Shown here: positions 47,380-58,940 of the stretch, one piece after another
Layout: each line of letters opens with the position of its first letter
Numbering within the stretch: position 1 is the first letter of the stretch
Origin: Pirellulales bacterium
GTDB lineage: Bacteria > Planctomycetota > Planctomycetia > Pirellulales > JANQPP01
Assembly (NCBI GenBank): GCA_028289405.1
Contig: JANQPP010000127.1
Coordinates: forward strand, 53,822 to 117,821
Direction of reading: 5' to 3'
Length of the DNA: 64,000 nucleotides
The notes under the pieces: generated by a model
What the model saw: only the letters and a program-made list of their open reading frames with translations
Databases searched by the model: none
Told to the model about the DNA's origin: nothing
Program-made: the position numbers and the translations under genes

Positions 47380-47570
47380 TCCCAGAGCTTACGCCGCGAT
47401 CCCGCATCTGCTCCGTCTGCGGCGAGTACCACAAGGGGCCAACTACATGCCCAGCCCGCCAGAGATCCTCGGTGTGTGCCAAGATCCGACGCCGCTGGAA
47501 TGCGGCGACAAGGGAATTACACACGGTGCAGCCGGTCAAACGTTGGATGCCTCCCGGGACCGTCGGGCAG
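47380..47570 (+). pseudogene. Frame-broken remnant of a short planctomycete Cys-rich ORF
   Basis: Motif pieces appear in neighbouring frames: ICSVCGEYHKGPTTC, then MPSPPEI in another frame, then IRRRWNAATREL and WMPP back in the first. Together they resemble the short zinc-knuckle plus SPEEI...RRRW pattern of planctomycete small proteins, disrupted by two compensating shifts. This is a pattern-recognition call from memory and could be chance. Confidence 0.3.
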
Positions 47571-47701
47571 GAGCGAGTGGACCAGTTGCGGGGGCCGGGG
47601 CGGACGTGGATGCGTGAGGGGGAAATTGGTTGCATTGCCCTATCGGCAGGGCTATGATACACACCCATTTGCTCGATTTCTCAACATTGCACAGGTGAGC
47701 C

Positions 47702-48454
47702 ATGAGATGTCCCAAGATAACCACCTCGGTATTCGCAGTTGTTTCCATTCTGTCAGGAAACAGTTCCGCTGCTGTTATCGGCATGAGTGCTGAGATCGGC
47801 GACGGACCTGCTGCGATCGGTTTTCAGGAGTTTATTCCCGGAACCAATCCGCGGGCGAAATTTGGTTTAGACACATTGCGTTTTTTTGAACAGGTGTTCG
47901 CACCCGGCGGTCCTTCCGGGCCAGTCACCAACAAAGGGATTGCATGGTGGGATGTGGATATCTTAGTGACTCGCGACGCGGCGCAAAATGGCCCGGAAAT
48001 GCTTTCTCTCGACAAGTTCGTATTTAACAACACGGGCTTGCCTTGGGATGATTTCCATATAACACTCGGTACGCGAAATCAGCAGGACGACTTCGTGGAG
48101 TCCGGCGAATCCGACGATTTCTATTTCGCGACCAACCCAGCGCCGCTCAATGAACGTGCCATATTCACATCTGGTCCCACTTTTCAAAATCCACCCATGC
48201 TTGATGAGCCCAGCGAGCCTGAAAATCTGTGGTGGGCTGGTGGCAGGCTAATTTCTGGTCTGGACACATCGTTCTGGCTGGGCGTAAATGTTCCGGATTC
48301 CATGTTCGTGGTAGACTCCACCACGCCAAGTATCGAAGTTGCGAGCTTTACGCTACGCCAACATGCAACAATGGTCCCCGAACCGGCAAGTGTTTTTGTT
48401 TGGGGATTATTTGCTGTTATCGGTTTCGCGATGTGTTTAGCACGCAGCCGCTGA
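47702..48454 (+). CDS. PEP-CTERM sorting domain protein
   Basis: 250 residues. A signal peptide (about 1-23, TTSVFAVVSILSGNSSA) leads to a beta-rich body without catalytic motifs. The C-terminus is a PEP-CTERM signal: VPEPASVFV, a hydrophobic stretch (WGLFAVIGFAMCL) and a basic end (ARSR). It is a likely substrate of the exosortase encoded at 7509-8474, about 40 kb away, as is usual for dispersed PEP-CTERM genes. A GU-rich terminator follows. Confidence 0.85.
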   Translation: MRCPKITTSVFAVVSILSGNSSAAVIGMSAEIGDGPAAIGFQEFIPGTNPRAKFGLDTLRFFEQVFAPGGPSGPVTNKGIAWWDVDILVTRDAAQNGPEMLSLDKFVFNNTGLPWDDFHITLGTRNQQDDFVESGESDDFYFATNPAPLNERAIFTSGPTFQNPPMLDEPSEPENLWWAGGRLISGLDTSFWLGVNVPDSMFVVDSTTPSIEVASFTLRQHATMVPEPASVFVWGLFAVIGFAMCLARSR

Positions 48455-48486
48455 TTCATCGATAAGCACATCACGATCACACCAAG

Positions 48487-48522
48487 CCGTCGGTCTCCTT
48501 GAATGGGGCTGGCGGTTTTTTT
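48487..48522 (+). terminator. Rho-independent terminator after the second PEP-CTERM gene
   Basis: CCGTCGGTCTC (48487-48497) pairs with GGGGCTGGCGG (48505-48515) through an 11-bp stem using four G-T pairs, followed by seven Ts. Confidence 0.7.
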
Positions 48523-48965
48523 GTTGCAATCGGCCCGCACGGCCGATTTCAGGTTCCCGGACCGAAAACCAGCCTCAGAGCCTCGCCCCTACCGCACTCA
48601 AACGGCCTGGCAGATTCAGAGACCTGGACAGAACCGGACGTTAGGGGGCGGATTTTGGGCCGGCGGTTGTTTCATGGTCTGTGCTGGCTTGCCGAGCTAA
48701 GGCGCGGCGAGGTCAGCAGATTCGACTTTTGCGACCCAACACTGGCGAAGCGACGACGAGCCGCCATCCGCGTGTGAAGTGAGCATAAAAAGCTCAGTCG
48801 AAGCATTTTTCACACGAAGCCAAAAAGTGCGGGCCGTTTTTGTCGGTTAATGCTCCGGCGCAATTGCGGTTCACTTCCTGGCGAGACTTCTGGCAGGCCG
48901 CCAGCGCGGTCGCGTCGCCATTTCGAACGGTACGTCTGCTCATCACTCGGCGCCGGAGTCGTCCA
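48523..48965. other. Intergenic, nothing recognised
   Basis: Sequence between the terminator and the epimerase gene. An open frame upstream of the epimerase (from a TTG at 48840) is in frame with it, but its first 40 codons are unlike the family. Confidence 0.3.
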
Positions 48966-49901
48966 TTGAATGACTGTAAAGCACCGAAGGGGCGAATTGT
49001 CATAGCGGGTGGCACCGGGTTCCTGGGGATAAATTTGGCGTCCCAGCTAGCGGAACATGATTGCGAGGTCGTACTATTGTCGCGGAATCGACCTCGCCAC
49101 GACGGACCTTGGGTTCACTGTACCTGGGACGGGCGAACGCTGGATGAATGGGCAAGCCAATTGGACGGAGCAGCCGCATTGGTGAATCTGGCGGGCCGCA
49201 CGGTCGACTGCATCAAGACACCAGACCATTGTGATGAAATTTTGCGTTCACGAGTGGAAGCGACAAAGGTGCTAGGCCAGGCAATCAAACAAGTAACGAA
49301 CCCTCCGCCCGTGTGGGTTCAAATGTCAACCGCTCACATTCATGGGGACCCTCCCACGGTAGTCTGTGATGAGGACACAGCATTCGGCTATGGGTTAGCC
49401 CCGTTCGTCGCGTGCTCCTGGGAAAATGCGTTTTCCGAATCGGTGCTGCCTCAGATGCGAGGCGTTATCCTTCGCACCAGTTTTGTGTTGGGGCAAGGGG
49501 GAGGAGCGCTACCGCGACTCGTCCGCCTCGCTCGATGGGGGCTAGGTGGAAAGATTGGGCATGGAAATCAGGGAATTAGCTGGATTCACAAACGCGACAT
49601 GAATCGACTTTTCTTGCGGGGAATAACGGATGAGTCCATGAGTGGGATATACATGGCTACAGCCCCTCAACCCGTTTCCAATGCCGAGTTTATGCGACAG
49701 CTTCGGCGGGCACTCAGGATGCCGATCGGCCTTCCGGCGGCTTCCTGGATGGTGCGAATTGGTGCCCCTCTACTAATGCGGACGGACCCGGAACTTGCAT
49801 TGTTTGGACGCTATTGCGTATCACGCCGATTACGTGAAGAAGGCTTCGAATTCGAATTTCCCGATGTTCAATCCGCTCTAGAAGACTTACTTGGCTCGTG
49901 A
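48966..49901 (+). CDS. TIGR01777-family NAD(P)-binding epimerase
   Basis: About 311 residues from a TTG at 48966 (CGGAG 7 bases upstream). A longer TTG start at 48840 is possible. The Rossmann fold opens with [19 protein letters not shown]. The family-specific stretches [41 protein letters not shown] and [10 protein letters not shown] are all present. TIGR01777 proteins are short-chain dehydrogenase/epimerase relatives, with only a few linked to cell division or chloroplast development. The substrate is unknown. The catalytic Tyr of classic SDRs is replaced by His in the STAHIHG segment, as in relatives. Confidence 0.85.
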   Translation: MNDCKAPKGRIVIAGGTGFLGINLASQLAEHDCEVVLLSRNRPRHDGPWVHCTWDGRTLDEWASQLDGAAALVNLAGRTVDCIKTPDHCDEILRSRVEATKVLGQAIKQVTNPPPVWVQMSTAHIHGDPPTVVCDEDTAFGYGLAPFVACSWENAFSESVLPQMRGVILRTSFVLGQGGGALPRLVRLARWGLGGKIGHGNQGISWIHKRDMNRLFLRGITDESMSGIYMATAPQPVSNAEFMRQLRRALRMPIGLPAASWMVRIGAPLLMRTDPELALFGRYCVSRRLREEGFEFEFPDVQSALEDLLGS

Positions 49902-50347
49902 TGGCGGCGGTTCAAGAGTGGGGGCGCAAATGATTTGAGGGGAGAAGAGTGCTGGCTAATTGGCCACATGGCTATTCGTGGAAGTGAGCGGTTACTTCCA
50001 AGACGTGACATGTATAGCTTTTGCTCGTCAGGCCGCATACGTTGGACAGCGTGGTGATTGGCTCCGCCTATTTCCGGACCGTGACTGTTGCCTCACGGGA
50101 CTTTCGAAACTCTTCCACCCGCGAATCTCGCTGCCGTCCTTCCTCCTACTGGTTACGATTGCCTGCATCGCCATGTCTCATGGGCGGACATGGCCTTGAG
50201 CACTCCCTTCGCGGGCAACAAGGCCGTGGACCGCGGCCTCGGTCACGCGCGACCGCTTCACACGAACATCTATCAATTCGCTGACATAATCTGGTACAAT
50301 CGGTGCTCATGCCAACCGCCCACCCCACGCCAGCTCCGGGCGAACCC
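49902..50347. other. Intergenic, nothing recognised
   Basis: About 445 bases before the cytochrome-type gene set. Overlapping open frames occur in all plus frames without known motifs. No promoter consensus or terminator was identified. Confidence 0.3.
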
Positions 50348-52675
50348 ATGATCCCGCGTCCCACCATTCGTTCTGCCTTCTGGCCGATTTTGCTGATTGC
50401 CCTCGGCGCGCCACTTTCAATCGCGGAAGCCTCCGAGCCGAGCGAAGCTCTGAAGTTCTACCAAGAGCGGATCGAACCGGTGTTGGCCCGGCATTGCCAT
50501 GAGTGCCACTCTTCGGGAGCGGAAGAACTCGCCGGCAGCCTGCGGCTGGATGACCGCGCGGAGATGCTGGCGGGCGGGGACACGGGACCGGCGGTCGTTC
50601 CCGGCAAACCAGCGGCGAGCCTGCTGCTCACGGCATTGCGGTACGAAGACCTGGAGATGCCGCCCAGTGGCCCGCTGCCCGACGAAATCATCGCCGATTT
50701 CGAACATTGGATCGAAATGGGTGCCCCGGCTCCCGAAAGCGTTTCCGCATCGGTGATGGCCCGCGAACCGGACTATACGGAGGCACGCAAGTTCTGGGCG
50801 TTTCAACCTGTCCGCAAGCCCAATCTCCCCACGATCGAAAATACCGCCTTGGCGGTGAACGCTGTCGATCATTTCGTGCTCCATGCATTGGAACGCCAGC
50901 GGCTGACGCCTTCCCAGCCAGCTACCCGGCGGCAACTGATCCGGAGAATTTATTTCGACTTGCTGGGCCTGCCGCCCACGCCGGAAGAAGTGGAAGCCTT
51001 CGTTAGGGATGAATCCCCCCTGGCCTACGAACGGCTCGTGGACCGTTTGCTGGCCAGTCCCCGCTATGGCGAACGCTGGGCCCAGCATTGGCTGGATGTC
51101 GTGCGCTACGCGGAGTCCGAAGGATTCGAGTACGACCGCATGTTGCCCGGAGCGTGGCGGTTTCGGGACTATGTGATTGACTCCTTGAATGCGGACAAGC
51201 CCTACGACCAATTCGTGAGGGAGCAAATCGCGGGGGACGAACTCGATCCCGAAAACCCCACGTACCGCGTCGCGGCGGGCTTCCATCGTCTGGGATCAGT
51301 GCGACGGAACGCCGGCAATCAAAAAGTCGCCAGCAGCCGTAACGAGGTGCTCACCGAACGGACGGACATTGTGGGCGCCGCGTTTCTGGGGCTCACCGTC
51401 GGCTGTGCCCGCTGCCACGACCATAAGTTCGATCCCATTCCACAGCGGGACTATTACCGGCTGCAAGCGTTCCTGGCCGCGACACAGGAGGAAAACGTGT
51501 TCCTCGCCAGTCGCGAGGAGCAAGAGCGCTGGCAGAGAGAAACGGATCGAATCACCAAACAAATCGAAGAACTCAAAAAACTACTGAAAAAACAGATCGG
51601 CAAGGATGAACAGCCGACGCGCGAGAAGATCCTGGAACTGGAAGCACAACTTCCGCCGCCGCTACCGACGTTGTGCAGCATCCAAAACGACTCGCGGGGA
51701 ATTACGCCTGTCCATCTACTGCGGCGCGGCAATCCAGACCTGCCGGGACCTCGCGTGGGGATGCGGGCACTCGGTGTGCTCCTGCCAGACGACGCGCCGC
51801 TTCTTTCTCCGGAGTTGGAGAATCCCCGCGCGCAGCTGGCCGCCTGGCTGACCGACTCCGAGCATCCTTTGACCGCGCGGGTGCTGGCCAATCGAGTCTG
51901 GCAATGGCACTTCGGTAGAGGTTTGGTTTCCACGGCGAACGATTTTGGTGAAAACGGCCAGCGCCCGAGCCATCCCGAGCTGCTGGATTACCTGGCCACG
52001 GTTTTGGTGGAGAACGGATGGCGGATGAAGCCGCTCCACCGCTTGATCGTGCTCAGCGGCACGTATCGACAATCCTCGAAATCGCCACACGCGAAGCAGG
52101 CCGCGGAAATCGATCCAGAAAATCGCCTGTTGTGGCGATTTCCCCGCCGCAGGCTGAATTCCGAGGAGATCCGCGATGCCATGCTGGCCATCGCCGGCCA
52201 ACTGAACCTGAAGTCGGGCGGCGAAAGCGTGATGGTTCCGGTGGACCAGGAATTGATCGACCAACTCTACAAACCAAGCCAATGGCAGGTCAGACAGAAA
52301 CCCACTGAGCACGCGCGACGGAGCATTTACCTCGTCGCCAAGCGCAATTTACGGCTGCCCTTCATGGAGGTATTCGATCAACCGGCAGCGCAAACGAGCT
52401 GTGCCGTCCGCGAGCAAAGCACACATGCGCCTCAGGCGCTCGAACTGCTGAACGGGCGGCTCTCCAACGAACTTTCGCTGGCGTTTGCCGACCGGCTCCG
52501 ACGCGAAGCGGGAGGGAATATCGAAAACCAGGTGGAGCGAGCGTACCGGCTCGTGGCGGGACGCCCGCCCACACCCGAGGAACGTGTCCGTTCGGTGGCC
52601 TTCATCCACGAGGTCTCTCTGCGGGAATTCGCCTTGGCCATGTTCAACTTGAATGCCTTTTTGTACGTGGATTAG
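50348..52675 (+). CDS. Planctomycete cytochrome-type DUF1549/DUF1553 protein
   Basis: About 775 residues from the ATG at 50348, with a signal peptide (AFWPILLIALGAPLSIAEAS). A short PSCyt1-type heme domain has the c-type motif CHECHSSGAEELAG, with MPPSGPLP nearby supplying a possible axial Met. DUF1549 (LIRRIYFDLLGLPPTPEEV) and DUF1553 (LAAWLTDSEHPLTARVLANRVWQWHFGRGLVSTANDFG) follow. A coiled-coil insert (about 415-450) lies between them. These exported proteins are abundant in planctomycetes and are paired with DUF1501 genes, as here (13 bases apart). Their activity is unproven, and a role in degrading complex substrates is often proposed. Confidence 0.93.
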   Translation: MIPRPTIRSAFWPILLIALGAPLSIAEASEPSEALKFYQERIEPVLARHCHECHSSGAEELAGSLRLDDRAEMLAGGDTGPAVVPGKPAASLLLTALRYEDLEMPPSGPLPDEIIADFEHWIEMGAPAPESVSASVMAREPDYTEARKFWAFQPVRKPNLPTIENTALAVNAVDHFVLHALERQRLTPSQPATRRQLIRRIYFDLLGLPPTPEEVEAFVRDESPLAYERLVDRLLASPRYGERWAQHWLDVVRYAESEGFEYDRMLPGAWRFRDYVIDSLNADKPYDQFVREQIAGDELDPENPTYRVAAGFHRLGSVRRNAGNQKVASSRNEVLTERTDIVGAAFLGLTVGCARCHDHKFDPIPQRDYYRLQAFLAATQEENVFLASREEQERWQRETDRITKQIEELKKLLKKQIGKDEQPTREKILELEAQLPPPLPTLCSIQNDSRGITPVHLLRRGNPDLPGPRVGMRALGVLLPDDAPLLSPELENPRAQLAAWLTDSEHPLTARVLANRVWQWHFGRGLVSTANDFGENGQRPSHPELLDYLATVLVENGWRMKPLHRLIVLSGTYRQSSKSPHAKQAAEIDPENRLLWRFPRRRLNSEEIRDAMLAIAGQLNLKSGGESVMVPVDQELIDQLYKPSQWQVRQKPTEHARRSIYLVAKRNLRLPFMEVFDQPAAQTSCAVREQSTHAPQALELLNGRLSNELSLAFADRLRREAGGNIENQVERAYRLVAGRPPTPEERVRSVAFIHEVSLREFALAMFNLNAFLYVD

Positions 52676-52688
52676 CGTGGCGCACCGT

Positions 52689-54083
52689 ATGCACACATCG
52701 TTCGCCAACAATCGCCGCGAATTCCTGCGCAGGGCCTTTTGCGGGTTCGGTTCGCTGGCTTTGATGGCGATGTCCCGCCACGAAGCGTTGCGAGCTGCCT
52801 CGTCCGCGCCACGCAGGGACGCCAAGGCAAAGTCGGTCATCTTTCTGTTCATGGCGGGCGGACCCAGCCATTTGGAGACATTCGATCCCAAGCCGCTGCT
52901 GAATCAACTGCATGGGCAGCCGCGTCCCCAATCGTTCGGCGAAGCCAAGTACCAGTTCATTGAAGCGGACGCGAAGTTGCTGGGGACCTTCACCAAATTT
53001 CGAAAGTATGGCCAAAGCGGCATCGAAGTTTCCGACTTGTTCCCCCATACCGCGAAATGCATCGACGATATCGCCGTGCTTCGGTCGTGCCACGGCGATG
53101 TGGTCGTTCATTCCGCCGCGCAATATGAACTATTCACTGGACGGATCACGCCGGGCTATCCCAGCATGGGCTCCTGGGTCGTGTACGGCATGGGGCACCA
53201 GAATGAGGCGCTGCCGTCGTATGTGGTCATGCCGGATCCCGACGGCGCACTCGAAGCCGGGCAGCCCATGTATGCCAACGGTTTCCTACCGGCTGCTCAT
53301 CAGCCGACGATGTTTCGCCCCGGAAATCGTCCGATTTTGAACCTCGATCTTCCGCCCGGCGTTTCACGCGCGGCGCGAAGGAAGACCGTGGATTTGATTC
53401 GGGAATTAAATGCAGCCACGCTTTCGCCGGAGGATCACGAATTGGCGGCGCGGATCCGCAGCTACGACCTGGCGTTCAAGATGCAATCCGAAGCGCCAGA
53501 AGTGTTCGATCTTTCGGACGAGTCCCAAGAAATACTAGACCTCTACGGTGTTGGTGCGGAGCCGACCCATGATTACGGGCGGCGCTGTCTGCTCGCGCGA
53601 AAACTGGTGGAGGCTGGCGTCCGGTTCACGGTGGTCGTCTCCGGCGGTGGGCCAGGCGAGCTGCAATGGGACGCGCACAAGGACATTCGGGAAAACCATC
53701 TGCGGATGGCCCGGCAAACGGACAAACCCGTCGCCGGACTGCTGACCGATCTCAAGCGGCGCGGCCTGCTGGACACCACCTTGGTCTTGTGGGGAGGTGA
53801 ATTCGGCCGATCGCCCGAAGCCCAGGGAGGCCAAGGCCGCGATCATCACAACACGGGCTTCACCATGTGGATGGCCGGAGGCGGCATTCGTGGCGGTCAG
53901 GCCGTGGGAGCAACGGATGAAATCGGCCTTCGCGCGGTCGAACGCCCCTGCCATTTCCGGGACATCCACACGACGATCCTGCACCAACTCGGCTTCGACC
54001 AGGATGAGTTGACGTATCCACATCTGGGCCGCAAAGAACGCCTCACGCAGATTCACGGAAAAGTCATCCGCGAAATCGTTTAG
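52689..54083 (+). CDS. DUF1501 exported protein (sulfatase-like fold)
   Basis: 464 residues from the ATG at 52689. The twin-arginine signal NNRREFLRRAFCGFGSLALM predicts Tat export. The DUF1501 core has SVIFLFMAGGPSHLETFDPKP at the start, AVLRSCHGDVVVHSAAQYELFTG, and LVLWGGEFGRSPEAQGGQGRDHHNTGFT near the end. The last is the conserved metal-site region recalling alkaline-phosphatase/sulfatase folds. It directly follows the DUF1549/1553 gene, the standard planctomycete pairing. Confidence 0.93.
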   Translation: MHTSFANNRREFLRRAFCGFGSLALMAMSRHEALRAASSAPRRDAKAKSVIFLFMAGGPSHLETFDPKPLLNQLHGQPRPQSFGEAKYQFIEADAKLLGTFTKFRKYGQSGIEVSDLFPHTAKCIDDIAVLRSCHGDVVVHSAAQYELFTGRITPGYPSMGSWVVYGMGHQNEALPSYVVMPDPDGALEAGQPMYANGFLPAAHQPTMFRPGNRPILNLDLPPGVSRAARRKTVDLIRELNAATLSPEDHELAARIRSYDLAFKMQSEAPEVFDLSDESQEILDLYGVGAEPTHDYGRRCLLARKLVEAGVRFTVVVSGGGPGELQWDAHKDIRENHLRMARQTDKPVAGLLTDLKRRGLLDTTLVLWGGEFGRSPEAQGGQGRDHHNTGFTMWMAGGGIRGGQAVGATDEIGLRAVERPCHFRDIHTTILHQLGFDQDELTYPHLGRKERLTQIHGKVIREIV

Positions 54084-54174
54084 CTTCCTCCGCCGAATGC
54101 GCTCCGCTGCGACTGCCATCACGACTCAAGAACTCGAAACTCTCCGCTGCTTCAGACCAAACGCGCCTAGCTAT

Positions 54175-57100
54175 ATGAATCGAACCTATTCAATGTATGG
54201 TTGGGTAATCGCCGGCTGGGTGTGCCTCTTCGCCGCCCTGCCCGCGGCCCGGGGGAGCGAAGGCGACTCCGTGGGCCCATTCGCGCCAATCGTCCGTGAA
54301 TATTGCGTGGATTGCCACAGCCATGATGGAGCCGAGGCAAACGTCAACCTGGAACAGTTGATCGCCACGCCCAACTTCTCCACGCGGTTTCGCATTTGGG
54401 AAAAAATCTCGGAGATGTTACGCGCAAAGCGGATGCCCCCGGAAGACATGCCACAGCCCTCTGGCGCGGAGCGGGAACAACTCGTCGAGGCAATCCGCCA
54501 ACAACTGCACAGCATCGCCGTGCAAAAAGCTGGCGACCCGGGCCGCGTGGTCATGAGGCGTCTGACGAGTGCCGAATACGCGTATACGATTCGCGATCTC
54601 ACCAGTTTGGAACTGAGCCTGGAATCGATTCTCATCGGCGATGCCGTAGGCGGCGAAGGTTTCACCAATGTGGGGGACGTGCAGTTCGTGCAGGATTCCA
54701 CGCTGGAACGCTACTTGGAAGCGGCCAAACTGGTGGCCGCGCATGCCGTAATTGGCAGCGGGCCGCTGCGGTTCTTTGAAGCCCCGGGAAAGACCGGCCT
54801 GGAACTCTCCGCCATCCGCCGCATTCAGGAAATTTATCGCCAGCATGGCTTCCGCACGGCGGCGGGTGAAGGGGGCGAGCCCTTCGGGTTGGATCTCTAC
54901 CCTCGTGCTTTTTTCGTGGCATGGCGGTTTCACCATCGACAAAGCCTGGGCATGCCCGATGTGGCGCTCGCCGACCTCGCCGCGCGGGAGGGGCTGAGTT
55001 CCCGATTCGTCGAACATGTGTGGGCCGTACTCCACCGGAGCCACGCCACATTCCCCTTGTCCGAAATCATCATGGCTTGGTGGGAACTTCCACCTCCCTC
55101 CGCGCGCGATGAAATTCAGGTACGAGAAGAGTGCGACCAGATCGCGCTGTTGCTGCGAAGCTGGCAGGCCCGGCTGGCGCGAAACGCCGGCGATGACGAG
55201 GAGGCCGCGCTGCTCACTGAGGATTCCATTCGCCTCGCGCCGCGGCGCTCCTTTCGGGCGAACATTGACTGGGAAGTGGGCGCCGAGCGGGCCGCAGTAC
55301 ACTTCATCGCCGCCTCGGCGACCGGCCAGAGCGTCGAGCAGGCGCGGGTCATCTGGCGGAACCCCACAATTCAGTTTCGCCGGCAAGACCGCCGCCGCAC
55401 GCGCCCAGTTTCGCTTGTGAAGATCCTTCCCCAAGAGAGCAAACATCGGGAGCTATTCGGCAATCGTGAAGAGGCTACCCAAGCCGGTGAAGCGGATCTG
55501 GTCCTGCGGGGCGACACCGAGGTCATCGTTGAGTTTGAAGTTCCGACTGGAGCCCGGGGCGCGCGGCTTTCCGTGGAGGCCGAGCTGCTGACGGAGTTGG
55601 CTTCGGATTCCATCGTGCGCTGCACGGTCCGGGATGGTTCCGCGCTCCAGGACACGGCGGCGGATACGGGAGAAGTCTCCATGATCCTCGGACGGCCCCA
55701 AGGTGCGGCGTTCGAAACATGGAAGGCCGGTGTCCTCGATTTTGCTAAAGCCCTGCCGGACGTTTCGCATCGCGAACCGGCCCCCTCGGACCGCGACCCG
55801 ATCCCTCCTCCTTTCGATAATACTTACAACAATCCGGAGCGGAACGACTTTCACTATTCGATTAAATACCACCGCGACGACCATTTCCTGGTGGACCACA
55901 TCCTCGACGACGCGGCCCGCCGGAATTTGGATCATGCGTGGAACGATCTTTTGTCATCGTTCGATTACCATGACACCTACCTTGCATTCATTGCCCAAAA
56001 GAGTGGCCATGATCTCCAGGGAAAAGAAATTGCCAGCCTGCGCCCGGAGTGGATCGCGTCACTGCCGGACGAATCGCGAGCCATCGCGGGGGACCTGGCC
56101 GCGAACTATCACGAAATCCAGGCCGCGCTGCGTGCCGCCCAGTCCGGACATCTCGAGGACGTGCTTCGCTTCGCCCAATCCGCGTGGCGGCGGCCGTTAA
56201 CGTTGGAGGAAAAGAACCGGCTGCGAGATTTCTATATGCGGATGCGCGAGACGGAGAGGCTGGAGCACGTTCCAGCAATTCGCGCGCTACTGGCGCGGGT
56301 TCTGGTCGCGCCCGCATTCTTGTACCGCGTGGAACGTGCGCCAACAACCGCCGACATCGTGCCCCTTTCCTCGTGGGAACTGGCCAGCCGGTTGAGTTAT
56401 TTTCTCTGGTCATCCCCGCCCGATGCGGAACTCCTGCAAGTCGCCCAACACGGTGAGCTAGACGACAAGGAGGAATTGGCCCGGCAAACGCGCCGCATGC
56501 TCCGCGACCCCAAGGCGCGGCGATTCGCCGCCGAATTCTTTGGGCAATGGTTCGGCTTCTACCGCTTCGGCCAGTACACGGGCATTGATGCCCAGCGATT
56601 TCCGGAATTCGATGATCGATTGAAAAGCTCGATGCACGAAGAGGCGGTCACCTTCTTCAGCCACATCGTACGAGAGAACCGTCCCGTCGAGGAAATTCTG
56701 TTCGCCAGTTACGCGCATTGGAATCGGGATCTGGCAAGCCACTACGGGCTACCGTCGGCACGGTTGGCCGAGCTGTCTTCAGAAATTCAACTTATCGAGG
56801 GTGTCACGCCGCTCCACCGAGGGGGGCTGTTGGGATTGGGCGTCGTGCACGTATCAACTTCGGCACCGCTGCGGACCAGCGCGGTAAAACGAGGGGATTG
56901 GATTCTCCGCCGCGTTTTAGGAACTCCGGTTCCGCCTCCTCCCGCCGATGCCGGTTCGATTGCCGCCGATGATGTGGCAGCCGACGGCAAGACGATTCGC
57001 GAGCGTCTAGTGGCCCACCGCCGTGAGGCTGCCTGCGTGAACTGCCATTCCCGCATGGACCCACTGGGATTCGCCATGGAAAACTTCGATCCGATCGGCC

Positions 57101-57438
57101 GTTGGCGGGATCACTATCGGGATGGCCAGGCGATCGACTCGTCTGGAACGCTTCACGACGGCACGCCACTCCATGGTTTTGACGGGCTGCAAGATTATCT
57201 ACGCGAGCAGCTTCCCAAGTTTCATCGAACCCTTTGCTCCAAGCTGCTAGGATACGCCTTGGGGCGCGGTGAAATCCTTTCGGACAAGCTGCTGATCGAG
57301 ACGATGATGGACGACCTCGAAGGAGGAGCCTCCATATCGAAAATCGCCACGCGGATCGTGACCAGTCCGCAGTTCCGCACCAGACGTGGCGGGACAGCTT
57401 CCGATTCGCTCGTAGGAGATGTGCATGGAATTCATTGA
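54175..57438 (+). CDS. Planctomycete cytochrome-type DUF1587/1592/1588/1585 protein
   Basis: About 1087 residues from the ATG at 54175; 54193 is also possible. A hydrophobic signal ([19 protein letters not shown]) precedes heme motif [17 protein letters not shown]1587 ([18 protein letters not shown]), DUF1595 ([21 protein letters not shown]), DUF1592 (FLYRVE...[19 protein letters not shown]), DUF1588 ([43 protein letters not shown]) and DUF1585 ([18 protein letters not shown]) follow. A second possible heme motif is [19 protein letters not shown]. The protein is probably exported and partners the DUF1552 protein that follows. A large middle region (about 230-560) is specific to this longer subtype. 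Confidence 0.92.
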   Translation: MNRTYSMYGWVIAGWVCLFAALPAARGSEGDSVGPFAPIVREYCVDCHSHDGAEANVNLEQLIATPNFSTRFRIWEKISEMLRAKRMPPEDMPQPSGAEREQLVEAIRQQLHSIAVQKAGDPGRVVMRRLTSAEYAYTIRDLTSLELSLESILIGDAVGGEGFTNVGDVQFVQDSTLERYLEAAKLVAAHAVIGSGPLRFFEAPGKTGLELSAIRRIQEIYRQHGFRTAAGEGGEPFGLDLYPRAFFVAWRFHHRQSLGMPDVALADLAAREGLSSRFVEHVWAVLHRSHATFPLSEIIMAWWELPPPSARDEIQVREECDQIALLLRSWQARLARNAGDDEEAALLTEDSIRLAPRRSFRANIDWEVGAERAAVHFIAASATGQSVEQARVIWRNPTIQFRRQDRRRTRPVSLVKILPQESKHRELFGNREEATQAGEADLVLRGDTEVIVEFEVPTGARGARLSVEAELLTELASDSIVRCTVRDGSALQDTAADTGEVSMILGRPQGAAFETWKAGVLDFAKALPDVSHREPAPSDRDPIPPPFDNTYNNPERNDFHYSIKYHRDDHFLVDHILDDAARRNLDHAWNDLLSSFDYHDTYLAFIAQKSGHDLQGKEIASLRPEWIASLPDESRAIAGDLAANYHEIQAALRAAQSGHLEDVLRFAQSAWRRPLTLEEKNRLRDFYMRMRETERLEHVPAIRALLARVLVAPAFLYRVERAPTTADIVPLSSWELASRLSYFLWSSPPDAELLQVAQHGELDDKEELARQTRRMLRDPKARRFAAEFFGQWFGFYRFGQYTGIDAQRFPEFDDRLKSSMHEEAVTFFSHIVRENRPVEEILFASYAHWNRDLASHYGLPSARLAELSSEIQLIEGVTPLHRGGLLGLGVVHVSTSAPLRTSAVKRGDWILRRVLGTPVPPPPADAGSIAADDVAADGKTIRERLVAHRREAACVNCHSRMDPLGFAMENFDPIGRWRDHYRDGQAIDSSGTLHDGTPLHGFDGLQDYLREQLPKFHRTLCSKLLGYALGRGEILSDKLLIETMMDDLEGGASISKIATRIVTSPQFRTRRGGTASDSLVGDVHGIH

Positions 57439-58792
57439 AAATGTCGATCCGACCAACATCTCTCGACGGGGGTTCCTGCGTGGTGCGGGCATCTCGCTGG
57501 CGCTCCCTTGGCTGGAATCGCTGCCGCTGAGGGCAACGGAGTCCGGCAAGCGGGCCTCCGCTCAAAACGCTGCCAACGCGCCCGTGCGGTTTGCCTGCCT
57601 CTTCTTCTCCAATGGCGTGGAGCCCGAGCACTGGTGGGCCCAGGGGAACGGTAAGACCATGCGGCTGGGACCGGGCCTCCGTCCGATGCAACCTCACACG
57701 GAGGAGATGCTGTTTCTGCGGGGCCTGTTCAATGAGCAAGCACGAGCCCACAAGAGTGCCCACCTAGGGCGGATACCGAATCTTCTCTCCGGCGGCTGGG
57801 TGAGCACGGACCAAAACGACATCCGCTGCGGCAGAACCATGGACCAGGTTTTGGCTAGCCACACCGGCCAGCATACGGCACTCAAGAGCCTCGTACTCGG
57901 CATTGAACCGACGGAGCTGCGCCTGGAGGACGGGCTTTCGATGCTGTACGGATCGTGCATCTCCTGGGCATCCGAGACGAAGCCCGCCACGAAAGAGATC
58001 TACCCAGCCCGAGTGTTTGATCTGCTGGTGGGAGATACCCAAAATCGCGGCATCGACCGCAGCGTGCTCGACCATGTCCTTGCCGACGCCAAAGCGCTCG
58101 GCGGCCAGCTAGCGCCCACGGATCGGCACAAGCTGGACGAATATATGGAGTCGATTCGTGATATTGAGACCCGCATCTCCCTCGCCGGCGCGGAACGGCG
58201 GTTGGAAGGCTGGCGGCCCACGCTCACGGAGCCGAATTTCTCCCGGCCTGGCGACGCCTTACCGCAAGATATTCCCACGCACATGAAGTTGATGTTGGAC
58301 TTGATCGTGCTGGCCTTCCAAATGGACAAGACGCGGATCGCGACCTGCATGCTCAACAACGACCTGTCGCAAATGAATTTTGGATTCCTGGAAGGGGTGC
58401 GTGGCAGTTTGCACTTGGATTTGACGCACAATGGCCGCGATCCCGAACTCGAGGCCATGTACCTCAAGACGAATCAATACCACGTCGAGCAATTCGCTTA
58501 TCTTGTCCAACGGCTCAAAGAGATCGATGAAGGCGGACGCAGCTTGCTCGACAACAGTCTGCTACTCTTCTGTTCGAACTTGTTCGATGGGGACAAGCAC
58601 GAGGCGGACCACATGCCCATGCTGCTGGCCGGTCGGGGTGGCGGCAGTCTGGAGCCCGGCCGCGTGCTCGACTATCTGGACCGAAACGACGTAGAACGCC
58701 GGGCTTGTAGCCTGTATCTCTCACTCATGGACCGCATGGGCGTCCACCTGAATGAGTTCGGCGATTCGCGTCAGCGCCTGGCTGGACTGTAG
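57425..58792 (+). CDS. DUF1552 exported protein
   Basis: 455 residues from the ATG at 57425 (TAGGAG upstream), overlapping the preceding gene by 14 bases. The N-terminal [22 protein letters not shown] is a Tat-type signal. Family segments are [53 protein letters not shown] and [34 protein letters not shown]1552 proteins are regularly coupled to the DUF1592 group. Function unproven. Repeat family 2 copy 2 starts at the first base after the stop codon. Confidence 0.93.
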   Translation: MEFIENVDPTNISRRGFLRGAGISLALPWLESLPLRATESGKRASAQNAANAPVRFACLFFSNGVEPEHWWAQGNGKTMRLGPGLRPMQPHTEEMLFLRGLFNEQARAHKSAHLGRIPNLLSGGWVSTDQNDIRCGRTMDQVLASHTGQHTALKSLVLGIEPTELRLEDGLSMLYGSCISWASETKPATKEIYPARVFDLLVGDTQNRGIDRSVLDHVLADAKALGGQLAPTDRHKLDEYMESIRDIETRISLAGAERRLEGWRPTLTEPNFSRPGDALPQDIPTHMKLMLDLIVLAFQMDKTRIATCMLNNDLSQMNFGFLEGVRGSLHLDLTHNGRDPELEAMYLKTNQYHVEQFAYLVQRLKEIDEGGRSLLDNSLLLFCSNLFDGDKHEADHMPMLLAGRGGGSLEPGRVLDYLDRNDVERRACSLYLSLMDRMGVHLNEFGDSRQRLAGL

Positions 58793-58940
58793 CAGTCGGT
58801 TGAAAATCACATTCGTGGCATTTTTCCGACTCGCTCCATCGTTGGCTAAACTTGCCGTAACAATGCTGCTCCCGATTCGCAAAAAAACGACTATCGTCGC
58901 CATTTTCAGCATCACTTTCTGTGATGCCGCAGTCTGTTAG
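58793..58940 (-). repeat. Dispersed repeat family 2, copy 2
   Basis: About 148 bases in reverse orientation. Read on the minus strand it gives CTAACAGACTGCGGCATCACAG, AAGTGATGCT, AGTCGTTTTTTTGCGA and CGGGAGCAGC, matching copy 1 at 28145, and ends TTTTCAACCGACTG. The ends are partly complementary. It starts immediately after the DUF1552 stop. Confidence 0.68.

Noticed and set aside
54418..55446. Long minus-strand ORF (342 codons) within the DUF1592-type gene
   Set aside because: Antisense shadow of a well-supported gene with conserved domains on the plus strand.
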